DNA of 64,000 nucleotides from Verrucomicrobiales bacterium (GTDB lineage Bacteria > Verrucomicrobiota > Verrucomicrobiia > Verrucomicrobiales > DEV007), in the NCBI GenBank assembly GCA_029212615.1, contig JARGPJ010000009.1:62001-126000 (forward strand), read 5' to 3'. The position numbers and the translations under genes are program-made. This document shows, one piece after another, positions 1-8,208 of the stretch (position 1 is its first letter; every line of letters starts with the position of its first letter). The notes beneath the pieces were generated by a model. The model was given only the letters and a program-made list of their open reading frames with translations, searched no databases and was not told the DNA's origin.

Positions 1-1
1 A

Positions 2-235
2 ACGGGGATCTCTGAACGTCAATTGCACCGGCAATTCATCCAGTTGGTCAACATGAGCCCGAGGGAATTCATCGTTCGTTCCAGGGTCCAGGCTGCCGCC
101 GCAGACTTAAGAAAAACTGGAGAATCGATCGCCTCACTTTCAGACAAATATGGCTTTTGCGATCAGAGCGCTTTCACGCGACAGTTCCGATCGGTTCTCG
201 GTGTGACGCCGGGACAATACCGCCGCACTATTTAA
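2..235 (+). CDS. AraC-family transcriptional regulator, C-terminal fragment
   Basis: Only the last 77 residues are in the window; the frame is open at the left edge, so the start and effector domain lie outside. What remains is the AraC/XylS DNA-binding domain: a first helix-turn-helix around SERQLHRQFIQLVNMSPREF, a linker with the usual R-x-x-A-A-x-L pattern, and the second helix-turn-helix with the family hallmark YGFCDQSAFTRQFRSVLGVTPGQYRR split over helix and C-terminal turn. Such proteins bind DNA as activators or repressors; the target and ligand cannot be told from this piece. It ends eight bases before the next gene. Confidence 0.85.
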   Translation, partial: TGISERQLHRQFIQLVNMSPREFIVRSRVQAAAADLRKTGESIASLSDKYGFCDQSAFTRQFRSVLGVTPGQYRRTI

Positions 236-243
236 ATATATTC

Positions 244-708
244 ATGGAAAAATCAGCGCTTGTCAGCTCCCTCAAAGTTCAGGTCAAATCCCAGTATGAA
301 CGCGCCCTGAACGCCCTCGCCGGGGCGGCCGAAGCAGCCACCGGAGACGACACCAAAGCCGAGGGGAAATATGATACCCGGGGGCTCGAAGCCTCCTATC
401 TCGCAGCCGGACAGGCGGAGCAGGCCGACGAACTGGCGCAAGCAGTCGCCCTCCTCGAATCAGCAGAATTTCCGGACTATGACTTCGACGATCCCATCGG
501 ACCCGGTGCACTCATCGAAGCCGAGCGTGATGGTGAACTCGTTTTCTATCTCCTTGCCCCGGCCGGTGGCGGTCTCACGCTCGAAGGGGAGGACGGGGAA
601 CCCGTGACGGTCCTCGGCCCTGCCGCACCACTCCGCTCTCAACTCCTCGGACAAACGAGCGGGACGATTCTCGACGAAATAAATCTGTCGATCCTCGAAG
701 TGCTCTGA
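244..708 (+). CDS. GreA/GreB-like transcription elongation factor family protein
   Basis: A 154-residue cytosolic protein of the short GreA/GreB-like group. The N-terminal half is a predicted helical hairpin (residues 1-80) containing KYDTRGLEASYLAAGQA, a stretch I associate with proteins annotated GreAB elongation factor. The C-terminal half (about 85-154) carries the FKBP-like Gre fold, with DDPIGPGALIE and YLLAPAGGGL followed by PLRSQLLGQTSG. Gre factors enter the RNA polymerase secondary channel and stimulate cleavage of backtracked RNA; whether this divergent form does so is unknown. The frame is open further upstream, but the ATG at 244 is chosen because the homologous region begins MEKSALV and the longer version would overlap the regulator upstream. 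Confidence 0.7.
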   Translation: MEKSALVSSLKVQVKSQYERALNALAGAAEAATGDDTKAEGKYDTRGLEASYLAAGQAEQADELAQAVALLESAEFPDYDFDDPIGPGALIEAERDGELVFYLLAPAGGGLTLEGEDGEPVTVLGPAAPLRSQLLGQTSGTILDEINLSILEVL

Positions 709-714
709 ACAAAC

Positions 715-1287
715 TCAGTTCAACCCGGGATTCTCCGGCTCGTCGGCGATGAATTTATAATACGGGCTGAGCTCACGGAGAATAGATTTCCAAAGATCCT
801 CTACATTCGACACGTCTATAATCTCACGATCCGGCTTGTGTGTGATCCAGGTCTTCTGCTCCATCTCACCCTCAAGCTGACCTTCAGACCATCCGGAATA
901 GCCCACGAAGGCCCGGATGTGAAATCCCTCCATCTCATACATGACCGCTTCAGCAGCCGAGAGGTGAGTTGAATATTGCAATTCCTGATCCTGCTCAGAC
1001 CAACCGAGAGCAGCGAAAGTGAGGTGTTCCGTGTTCACCGGACCGCCCATAAACACCGGAACATCAACGAGCCGCTCCCGCTGCTCCGGCGGCAGAATAT
1101 CTTCGCTGAGGAGGTCGCCGACACTGCGCCCGATAGGACGATTCAAAATATAGCCGAGTGCCCCGTTTTCCTCCTTATGCTCTGTCAGAAGAAGAACGCT
1201 TTGAAAAAACGCAGGCTCCTTCAAGCTGGGATCAGCGAGGATCAGGTTTCCTTTGAGAGAGTCTTGAACTGGATCTTCGGAGGACAT
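715..1287 (-). CDS. yqgE: YqgE/AlgH family protein (UPF0301)
   Basis: A 190-residue protein of the YqgE/AlgH (DUF179) family. Visible family features are GNLILADPSL near the N-terminus, the GALGYILNRPIG segment, VFMGGPV, and FVGYSGWSEGQLEGE in the C-terminal half. The molecular function is not firmly established. A GTG start at 1302 would add five residues; the ATG at 1287 fits the usual start of family members better. It converges on the Gre-like gene, with only six bases between the stop codons, and is transcribed away from trpD. Confidence 0.88.
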   Translation of the reverse strand: MSSEDPVQDSLKGNLILADPSLKEPAFFQSVLLLTEHKEENGALGYILNRPIGRSVGDLLSEDILPPEQRERLVDVPVFMGGPVNTEHLTFAALGWSEQDQELQYSTHLSAAEAVMYEMEGFHIRAFVGYSGWSEGQLEGEMEQKTWITHKPDREIIDVSNVEDLWKSILRELSPYYKFIADEPENPGLN

Positions 1288-1376
1288 GAAAGGATCTGTC
1301 ACGAGGGTGGCCTTATTTAATCCTCAGATAGAATTTCTCCATTGGCAACCTTGAAGGCTGGGTGTTCACTCTCCGC

Positions 1377-2414
1377 ATGGACTCACTCATCCAAAAAATG
1401 GCCGCCGGCGAAGAACTCGACGCGACGGATCTCAATTCGGCCACCTCAATGATTCTCGATGAAACAACGACAGATGAGTCCAAAGCGGACTTTCTGGCGG
1501 CGTTGGCGGATAAGGGTGAAACCGCAGCCGAGATCGCCGGATTTGCCGGTGAATTTCTCACCCGCGCGGTCGAACCCGAACTGGACCGTTCCTCAAGCGG
1601 AAAACCTCTTCTCGATGTCTGCGGCACCGGGGGCGATAAGCTCAACCTCTTTAATGTTTCAACAACGAGCGTTTTCATTCTGGCCGCGGCCGGCGTCGCC
1701 GTAATCAAGCATGGAAATCGCGGCATCACTTCAAAAAGCGGCGGTGCCGATGCTCTCGAAGCACTTGGCATACGAATCAATCTCCCGGCAGATGATTTCG
1801 GGCGTTGCGTCGAAGAAGTCGGTGCCGGCTTTCTCTTCGCGCCCCTCTATCATCCGGCTTTCAAGGCGGTCGTGCCGGTCAGAAAGCTGCTCGCGGAACG
1901 CGGGCAGCGGACCATTTTCAACATTCTCGGACCACTTCTAAACCCGGCAAAACCTGACTACCAACTTGTTGGCGTTTTTGACGGCAGCTTTGGTTCCACT
2001 TATGCGGACATCCTTCAAAAGCTGGGCCGCAAGCGTGCCTGGGCGGTCCATGGCAGCGCCGGTGATGCCGGAGGCATGGATGAACTCTCCACCCTCGGGG
2101 AGTCTTCGATATGGGAAACCCGGAATGGAACGCGTGACGAGTTCTCCTTTGACCCCGCCACACTCGGCCTCGCCCGGCCCGATTTACAGGAACTCACCGG
2201 CGGCGAGGCCACTGAAAATGCGGCGATCATCACCGGAATTCTCAACGGCTCCATTACCGGCCCGAAGCGGGACCTCGTCACTCTCAATAGTGCCGCAGGA
2301 TTGGTGATTACCGGTCTCGCAGCAGATTTCACAGCCGGGCTGGAACTGGCCCGTGAACAGATTAACTCCGGGGCTGCCACCGCCGTCCTGAAAAAGTGGC
2401 AGTCGTTTCACTAA
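1377..2414 (+). CDS. trpD: Anthranilate phosphoribosyltransferase
   Basis: This enzyme transfers the phosphoribosyl group of PRPP to anthranilate, the second step of the tryptophan branch, in the cytosol. The 345-residue length is normal. The N-terminal helical domain (1-70) is followed by the PRPP loop DVCGTGGDKLNLFNVST, then KHGNRGITSKSGGADALEALG, LFAPLYHPAFKAV and RTIFNILGPLLNPA, all family signatures. The frame is open to a GTG at 1362, but the ATG at 1377 gives the standard N-terminus MDSLIQKM. No other trp gene lies nearby, so the pathway is scattered in this genome. Confidence 0.95.
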   Translation: MDSLIQKMAAGEELDATDLNSATSMILDETTTDESKADFLAALADKGETAAEIAGFAGEFLTRAVEPELDRSSSGKPLLDVCGTGGDKLNLFNVSTTSVFILAAAGVAVIKHGNRGITSKSGGADALEALGIRINLPADDFGRCVEEVGAGFLFAPLYHPAFKAVVPVRKLLAERGQRTIFNILGPLLNPAKPDYQLVGVFDGSFGSTYADILQKLGRKRAWAVHGSAGDAGGMDELSTLGESSIWETRNGTRDEFSFDPATLGLARPDLQELTGGEATENAAIITGILNGSITGPKRDLVTLNSAAGLVITGLAADFTAGLELAREQINSGAATAVLKKWQSFH

Positions 2415-2459
2415 ACTGGCCACTGTCCATTCCTCCGAGAAAGGATATACTTCGATTCC

Positions 2460-4328
2460 ATGTCGAAACGACTCATCATTTTCATCCTCATCGTTGTTGC
2501 CCTTGTCGCGGCCCTCGTGCTAACCAACTTTGGAAAGAACCTCCCCTTCTCCAAGTGGATGGAGCCGGTCTATACGGCTGAGATTCCCGAGACCCGCCCG
2601 CAGCGACTCGACCAACGATTACTCGAACGGTTCGAGGGTGAGAAAATGGCTGATATCCTCGCCGTTCTCGCCGCTGAGAAAATGGGAACGTCAGCGACTG
2701 CCGGGCAAACGGCCGCCCCGGATCCTGATCCTCTCGCCCAAAGTCTGCCTGACAGTCCCTTCCCTTTTGATGCTGAGTCAGAACCGCTTAACAGGGAATG
2801 GCTGACCGAATTCATCACCTCGATGAAGAAAAACGAGGGGGCAAAGCCGACCGGCGAGGAAATCTGGCGATTCAATCTCGCTCTTTCCGCTCTCCAGATC
2901 AGTCCGGACCAACTTCCCGCCTCACTCCGTCTTAATTCCACGATCACCCCGGAGTCGGACACGATGCCTGTTCGTCTCATCTCCCGTGAGAATGCCTTCA
3001 CCCCCCCCTTCACCGTCGGCAATTTCGATGGCGGTGAGGATGTTGAGGTGCTCGACCGGGGAGGTATTCGGATCAGCAAGATCTCCGGAAGCAATGACAT
3101 CACTGAGATCGAAGGGCACGGCATTATTTTTGCCGGTTCACAGCTCTACCCGGCCGACTTTGATACGGACGGGGATCTCGACCTCTTCTTGATTCGTCCT
3201 GAGGGTTTTCCCAATTCTCTTTTGAGAAACGACGGCGACGGTCATTTTGAAGACGTCACAATCGAACTGGGCCTCCTTTCTTTTAACGACACTACGGCAG
3301 CAGCCTGGATCGACTATGACGGCGATGGTCTCCTTGACCTCCTTGTAGGGAGCGAAAATCACCCCCTTCAGCTCTTTCATCAAACGATCGGTGGATCTTT
3401 CCAGCCGATCGCGTGGGACCTCAAGCTCTGGATTCACCGGGGAGTGCGGGAAATCGAGGTCACCGACTTCTCCGGCGATGGGACCCCTGATATCTTTCTC
3501 GGACTCAACGACCAGCCCGACCGGCTCCTCCTCACCAAAAAGGGGCCTTCATGGAAGGACTGGCGTTTTGAAGATATCATGGCCCCGCAACAACTGAGCG
3601 ATTCTCCTGATCAGTCACTCACCCCTTTCGACTTTAATCATGATGGAGCACCCGACCTGATATCACGGGAGCCAACCGGAAATGGCGCCAACTTCCGGGT
3701 CCTTCAAAATACAGGGACCGCCTCATTCGAGGATGTCACCGCAAAACTGGGCTTCTCAGAGGTGGAGAATGTCACCGCCATCGCCATTATTGACGTGGAT
3801 CAGGACGGCTTCGATGACCTCTTTCTCGGAACACCCGCCCTTTCGATGAACCGCCTCTTCTGGAACCGCGCCGGTGTCGATTTCCGTGAAATGTCGATCA
3901 CGACACGTGCCGGCTTCCTCGACCGGCCCTCAAAGGCGCTCGTCATGGACGTGAACCGAAACGGGATCAACGATCTTTTTTATGAGGAAGGCGGAAGGGT
4001 TCGATGGCTGGAGCCCTCAGGCAGCACGTCCTCATGGCTTCAAATTTTGCTGACAAAGTCCATGCCCGGCTGCCGAATCGTTTTAACGGTTCGAGATAAC
4101 GACTGGGTCTTAAACTCCCTCTCTTACGAACTTGGCAACGAAGCCTCTCTCTCTCTCGGTGTCGGCGAAGCAGAAGTGATCGAGAAACTGGAACTCTTTG
4201 CCCCGGATCGCGAGACAGTGCTCTTTGAGTTAGAGGAAATTGCCCCCAATCAGAGCGTTCTTCTGAATCCACCCTCCTCACCTAAACCAAGGGCCACCGC
4301 GCCTCTGCAGACAGCGGCAAAAGAATAG
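2460..4328 (+). CDS. FG-GAP/VCBS repeat protein with N-terminal membrane anchor
   Basis: A 622-residue protein with an uncleaved signal anchor (hydrophobic residues about 4-24) and an extracytoplasmic domain. From about residue 230 it has six calcium-binding-type repeats spaced roughly 50 residues apart: DTDGDLDLFL (~235), DYDGDGLLDLL (~285), DFSGDGTPDIF (~338), DFNHDGAPDLI (~391), DVDQDGFDDLF (~445) and DVNRNGINDLF (~498). These suggest an integrin-like beta-propeller of the FG-GAP/VCBS type. The C-terminus (about 535-600) resembles the ASPIC/UnbV-like tail that often follows such repeats, which is a weaker call. A purine-rich AGAAAGGA lies 18 bases before the ATG. The ligand is unknown. Confidence 0.85.
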   Translation: MSKRLIIFILIVVALVAALVLTNFGKNLPFSKWMEPVYTAEIPETRPQRLDQRLLERFEGEKMADILAVLAAEKMGTSATAGQTAAPDPDPLAQSLPDSPFPFDAESEPLNREWLTEFITSMKKNEGAKPTGEEIWRFNLALSALQISPDQLPASLRLNSTITPESDTMPVRLISRENAFTPPFTVGNFDGGEDVEVLDRGGIRISKISGSNDITEIEGHGIIFAGSQLYPADFDTDGDLDLFLIRPEGFPNSLLRNDGDGHFEDVTIELGLLSFNDTTAAAWIDYDGDGLLDLLVGSENHPLQLFHQTIGGSFQPIAWDLKLWIHRGVREIEVTDFSGDGTPDIFLGLNDQPDRLLLTKKGPSWKDWRFEDIMAPQQLSDSPDQSLTPFDFNHDGAPDLISREPTGNGANFRVLQNTGTASFEDVTAKLGFSEVENVTAIAIIDVDQDGFDDLFLGTPALSMNRLFWNRAGVDFREMSITTRAGFLDRPSKALVMDVNRNGINDLFYEEGGRVRWLEPSGSTSSWLQILLTKSMPGCRIVLTVRDNDWVLNSLSYELGNEASLSLGVGEAEVIEKLELFAPDRETVLFELEEIAPNQSVLLNPPSSPKPRATAPLQTAAKE

Positions 4329-4501
4329 CCGCTCCGGGAAAAGTTCAGGACTTCATGGAAAGGGCGGCGATTCTAAACAAGTCTGAGGAGTGTGGTTTTT
4401 CACGAAGGTTTATTTTCCACAGGCCTTGTGTAAATTCGACTAAGGCCCCATGATATCAGGGTTCGCCGATTTGGCACCCGCCCTGCTTACGTTCCCCAAC
4501 A

Positions 4502-5413
4502 ATGATTGTCCCCGTCCAGAAAGACGAAGCCTTCCTGAGAGATTTCCAGGAAGCAGACAAAGTCACGGGCGCGGTTCATGTGTGGTGGATGGGACAAAGC
4601 GGGTTCCTCGTGAAGTGGAATGGCATTGGAATCCTCATTGACCCATATCTTTCCGACTCGATCACCCGCGCTCATCGCAATACCGACACCCCCATGAGAA
4701 GGGTTTCCGAACGGGTCATCGATCCCCTGAAGCTCACTGGAGTCAATTTTGTTGTTTGTTCCAGCGACGCCCCCGACCGACTCGACCCGGAAACCATCAT
4801 GCCCCTGCGTGCTGCGAATCCGGATCTGAGAATGGTCGTCCCGGCAGGCATTTCGCAACAAGTGGATCGAGTTCTCGGAAATGCCGCCCCGCCCATTCAT
4901 CCGGTGAATGCGGGCACCTACACGAGCATGGATACGATTGACTTTCACGGCATCGATGCAGCGAACCCGAAAATGCGCCGCGACGAGGAAGGCAATTCAA
5001 AAGATATCGGATTCGTGATCGTCTTCGGCCCCTTCGCTATCTACCACAGCGGGGAAACGGTGTGGCACACCCACCTCGTGAAGCAGGTGCGACGCTGGAC
5101 CATCAATTTATCTTTTCTCCCCATCAATGGAGAAGTCAAAACAGGTGAAAGGGGCGATTCCATGAATGGCTTTGAAGCGGCCGCACTCGCCAAAGCCGTC
5201 AGCTCCAGTATTGTGATTCCCTGCCACTACGACCTCTTTGATGTTGGCAACGTCACAACCGACGAATTTTCGACGAGTTGCGAAAGACTGGGACAGCGCT
5301 CGCGAGTCCTGAGACTCGGTCAACGCATGACAATGGGCCCACTGGCGGAAGCCAGTGCCGGGAAAGCGATGCCGAGCGAGCCCCATCGCACCGACTGGGG
5401 TCTCGGATATTGA
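4502..5413 (+). CDS. UlaG-like metallo-beta-lactamase-fold protein with degenerate metal site
   Basis: A 303-residue cytosolic protein related to the UlaG (L-ascorbate-6-phosphate lactonase) branch of the metallo-beta-lactamase fold. The fold is clear: WWMGQSGFLVKWNGIGILIDPYLSDS split over residues 28-53, a second strand-loop at 82-100, IYHSGETVWH near 180 and IPCHYDLFDVGN near 240. Where active members have THDHxDHxD, this one reads CSSDAPDRLD (residues 86-95): the three histidines expected at 88, 90 and 93 are Ser, Ala and Arg. The later histidines remain. Hydrolase activity of the usual binuclear kind is therefore doubtful; a pseudo-enzyme or altered metal site is an inference. Confidence 0.8.
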   Translation: MIVPVQKDEAFLRDFQEADKVTGAVHVWWMGQSGFLVKWNGIGILIDPYLSDSITRAHRNTDTPMRRVSERVIDPLKLTGVNFVVCSSDAPDRLDPETIMPLRAANPDLRMVVPAGISQQVDRVLGNAAPPIHPVNAGTYTSMDTIDFHGIDAANPKMRRDEEGNSKDIGFVIVFGPFAIYHSGETVWHTHLVKQVRRWTINLSFLPINGEVKTGERGDSMNGFEAAALAKAVSSSIVIPCHYDLFDVGNVTTDEFSTSCERLGQRSRVLRLGQRMTMGPLAEASAGKAMPSEPHRTDWGLGY

Positions 5414-5810
5414 TTGGTTGAACGATTTTCGGCGCTTTTTTCGAAAGCAGGCACAAAATCAGCTAAATTATTCTCTTGTGTATTCACTTTAAATTTCATA
5501 AATGTTAACATAACTCGCAAATTGGTGAACTTTTAGTTGATTTTTTATTGAACAGATCTAACAACCGAGGCACAAAGGTATCTCAGTTGAAGGAAACTTT
5601 TAGGCAATTTTCAGGCGGCCAGCACGTTACTAATAGATAAGAGAGAGCCTGCCACGGTTTGAGCCTCTCTCAGATGAGCCGAAATTGACGATTCCTTCCT
5701 TTCTGAAAAGATCAGCGATCTGAGCGTGCTTAGCGGAACACTTCCTGCTTTCTCATTCTGTATCTCTGTTCCCGTTCCGATTCGGCACCCCAACAACCCA
5801 CTCAACACTC
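5414..5810 (+). promoter_or_regulatory. Long AT-rich leader/promoter region of the sigma factor gene
   Basis: No gene is apparent in these 397 bases. The first half (about 5450-5560) is clearly more AT-rich than its surroundings and is the likely promoter zone, though no single -35/-10 pair is convincing. Further down, GAGAGAG (5641-5647) pairs with CTCTCTC (5665-5671) to form a 7-base-pair hairpin with a 17-base loop. The last 60 bases before the ATG are pyrimidine-rich and contain no Shine-Dalgarno sequence. A long untranslated leader for the sigma factor is the simplest reading. Confidence 0.4.
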
Positions 5811-6719
5811 ATGGCAAATTTAGAAATGGATGGCGGCATCAAGATCTACCTTCGGGAGATCGGAAAGACGCCACTACTGACTCGCGAAGAAGAAGTCCAA
5901 CTCGCTGATCGCATTAAGAACGGCGACAAGGAAGCCCGCGCCCACATGATCAAAGCAAACCTTCGCCTCGTCGTGAAGATTGCACAGGATTACGCAAACT
6001 ACGGCCTCCCTCTTCTTGACCTCATCTCGGAAGGGAACATCGGCCTCATGAAAGCGGTTGAGCGTTTCGATCCGAATAAAGGGGGTAAACTTTCGACCTA
6101 TGCGGCCTGGTGGATCAAACAATCCATTAAGCGTGCCCTTGCCAACCAAAGTAAAACGATTCGCCTTCCGGTCCACATGGTGGACAAAATTTCCAAGATG
6201 CGCCGTGTCGCCATGGTCCTCAGTGAGGAACTCGGTCGTGAGCCCACGGATGAGGAACTCGCGGAGGAAATCGGGATCGATCGCGCCAAACTCTCCCACC
6301 TCAAGTCAGCTGCGTTGCGCCCTGCTTCACTCGACGCTCCCATCAGTGACGACGACAACACTGAGTTCGGTGAAATCATTGGTGACGAGAAAGCCCAGAC
6401 ACCTCTTGAGCTTCTCAGTCACAAAAACATGCACATGCAGCTCGATGACCTTCTCGAGGTCCTCGACGAGCGTGAGCGCAAGATTATCGATGCCCGCTTC
6501 GGTCTCGCCGGACAGAAGCCGAAGACACTCGAGGAAGTCGGCCAGGAATTTGGAGTGACCCGTGAGCGAATTCGCCAGCTTCAAAACATCGCGCTGAAGA
6601 AACTTCGTCGCGCCCTTCAGAAGAAAGAGGATCCCGGTCCCCGTCCACTCAGAAAAGCGGGCGAACCTGATGATGACGATTTCTTTTCCGATCACGAAGA
6701 GACCGCTTTGGCGATGTAA
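5811..6719 (+). CDS. RNA polymerase sigma factor, sigma-70 family (RpoD/RpoS-like, no region 1.1)
   Basis: A 302-residue sigma-70 factor. Region 1.2 begins IKIYLREIGKTPLLTREEE; region 2 includes NLRLVVKIAQDYANYGLPL, DLISEGNIGLMKAVERFDP and STYAAWWIKQSIKRA (core and -10 binding); region 3 has GREPTDEELAEEIGI; region 4 ends with the -35 helix-turn-helix EVGQEFGVTRERIRQLQNIA. There is no region 1.1, and the length is well below that of many primary sigma factors, so this may be a group 2 factor, although compact primary factors exist. The last 25 residues are an acidic tail (PDDDDFFSDHEE). A long leader precedes it and a terminator follows. Confidence 0.93.
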   Translation: MANLEMDGGIKIYLREIGKTPLLTREEEVQLADRIKNGDKEARAHMIKANLRLVVKIAQDYANYGLPLLDLISEGNIGLMKAVERFDPNKGGKLSTYAAWWIKQSIKRALANQSKTIRLPVHMVDKISKMRRVAMVLSEELGREPTDEELAEEIGIDRAKLSHLKSAALRPASLDAPISDDDNTEFGEIIGDEKAQTPLELLSHKNMHMQLDDLLEVLDERERKIIDARFGLAGQKPKTLEEVGQEFGVTRERIRQLQNIALKKLRRALQKKEDPGPRPLRKAGEPDDDDFFSDHEETALAM

Positions 6720-6743
6720 TTCATCCGTTCAATCCCTTCGATT

Positions 6744-6783
6744 AAAAGCCGTTTTCCCTCACTGCAGGGAAGCGGCTTTTTTC
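6744..6783 (+). terminator. Rho-independent terminator after the sigma factor gene
   Basis: AAAAGCCG pairs with CGGCTTTT, continued by TTCCCT with AGGGAA around a CACTGC loop, and the second arm runs into a T tract. It starts 24 bases after the stop codon. Confidence 0.88.
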
Positions 6784-7082
6784 GTATCCTTTCACCCTGA
6801 CCGACCTCTCATCTCTCGTTTGAGCAAACAGGACATACCGGAAGCTTCCTGTTCGTCGAATCAGAACAAAAGCTCGTGCCTCCCCTGCTCTTCCCCTTCC
6901 GCTCATTCATGTCCTCACTTGAGGAGCAGCCAATCATCAAAACTTCACTCCATCCTGCCCTATCGCGCTAAAATGCTTACTTTCAAAAAAGGTATTCCCC
7001 CTGTTTCTTTTACGCATCATGATCCAAATCTTCCGTTGATAGAAATCAGCCCGTGATCCGTGCCTCCATTGATTTTCAAATA
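6784..7082 (+). other. Intergenic region before the efflux operon
   Basis: About 300 bases between the sigma-factor terminator and the RND adaptor gene. The open frame that crosses it runs through the terminator and has no family features. No promoter, RNA gene or repeat could be picked out with confidence. The efflux operon promoter is presumably here. Confidence 0.35.
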
Positions 7083-8207
7083 ATGACCAAACCAGTCTTA
7101 CGAACACCTCTAAAACGACTCATCAACGCCCTTGCGCTGTTAACCCTACTCCCGGCTTCTCCAGCCGCTCAGGACGACGTCAGGCCCGTTATCGTCACTT
7201 CAGCCGAACGCTCATCCGGCGTAGCACATACCTTCTCAATGACAGGCACCGTCACATCGCCGAGACGGTCGAATCTTTCTTCAAGAACCGAAGGGCTGGT
7301 CGCCCGGATTGACGTCGACGCCGGAAGCATTGTTAAAAAAGGAGACGTCCTCGTGCAACTCGATACCAAGCTCGCTGAACTCGATCTCGAGTTGATTGAC
7401 GCGGAAATCGGACGTGCCGAAATTGAGATGGCTGAGGCAAAACGCAGAGTAGAGGAAGTGGAAAAGCTCACCGAAACAGGCGGATTTGCCAAGTCACAGG
7501 CCCTCACTCTCGAAACCGATCTCAGTGTCAGGGGCGCGAATCTGAAACAGCTGGGTGCCCGAAGAAACCAGCAACTCGAACGGATCGCCCGACATCAACT
7601 GGTGGCCCCCTTCGATGGAGTGATCGGAAGGAAACTTTCCGAAACGGGCGAATGGGTCACCACAGGAACTCCGGTTCTCGAACTGATCGAAATGAAAGGA
7701 TTGCGTTTTGATATTCAGATCCCTCAGGAATTTCTCGGCCGCATCAACGAAGTTGGAAAAGTATCGGTGAAACTGGATGCCTTTCCGGAAGAGGTCTTTG
7801 ATGCCGAACTTTCCGCCGTCATTCCGGTGAAGAACGCCATTTCCCGCACCTTTCTCACCCGGTTGAATTTGATTGATCCCGATGGACTGGCCGGTCCCGG
7901 CATGTCAGGGAGTGCCACCATTGAATCACGCCCAACGCTTGATCACACTGTACAAGTCCCCCGCGATGCCGTGGTCCGCTTTCCGGACGGCACCGCACGG
8001 GTTTGGGTGGTGGAGAACAATGGCCCCGGCACCGTCGCCAAATCACGAGTCATCGAGACAGCTGGCAAGCTGGGGGAAATGGCTGAGATACGCAAAGGAC
8101 TCACCGGCGGGGAGACCGTGATCCTTAAAGGCAACGAAGGCCTCAGAGAGCATCAGAAAGTGAAAGTGATGTCATCCTCTAAAGTCAATCAGACACCGGC
8201 GCCCTGA
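7083..8207 (+). CDS. RND efflux periplasmic adaptor (HlyD/AcrA-type membrane fusion protein)
   Basis: A 374-residue adaptor that would link the inner-membrane RND pump to an outer-membrane channel. It has a signal peptide (ALALLTLLPASPAAQ, about residues 16-30), a biotinyl-lipoyl half-motif GLVARIDVDAGSIVKKGDVLVQLD split over 75-100, an alpha-helical hairpin (about 103-165), the second lipoyl half APFDGVIGRKLSETGEWV, and beta-barrel and membrane-proximal domains to the end. The ATG at 7083 is preferred over a GTG at 7053, because the signal peptide then sits at the normal distance. The RND gene starts two bases after the stop, so the two are co-transcribed. No TolC-like channel is adjacent. 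Confidence 0.9.
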   Translation: MTKPVLRTPLKRLINALALLTLLPASPAAQDDVRPVIVTSAERSSGVAHTFSMTGTVTSPRRSNLSSRTEGLVARIDVDAGSIVKKGDVLVQLDTKLAELDLELIDAEIGRAEIEMAEAKRRVEEVEKLTETGGFAKSQALTLETDLSVRGANLKQLGARRNQQLERIARHQLVAPFDGVIGRKLSETGEWVTTGTPVLELIEMKGLRFDIQIPQEFLGRINEVGKVSVKLDAFPEEVFDAELSAVIPVKNAISRTFLTRLNLIDPDGLAGPGMSGSATIESRPTLDHTVQVPRDAVVRFPDGTARVWVVENNGPGTVAKSRVIETAGKLGEMAEIRKGLTGGETVILKGNEGLREHQKVKVMSSSKVNQTPAP

Positions 8208-8208
8208 G

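Noticed and set aside
6670..7056. 128-residue open frame after the sigma factor gene
   Set aside because: It begins inside the sigma gene in another frame, runs through the terminator, and has no family features.
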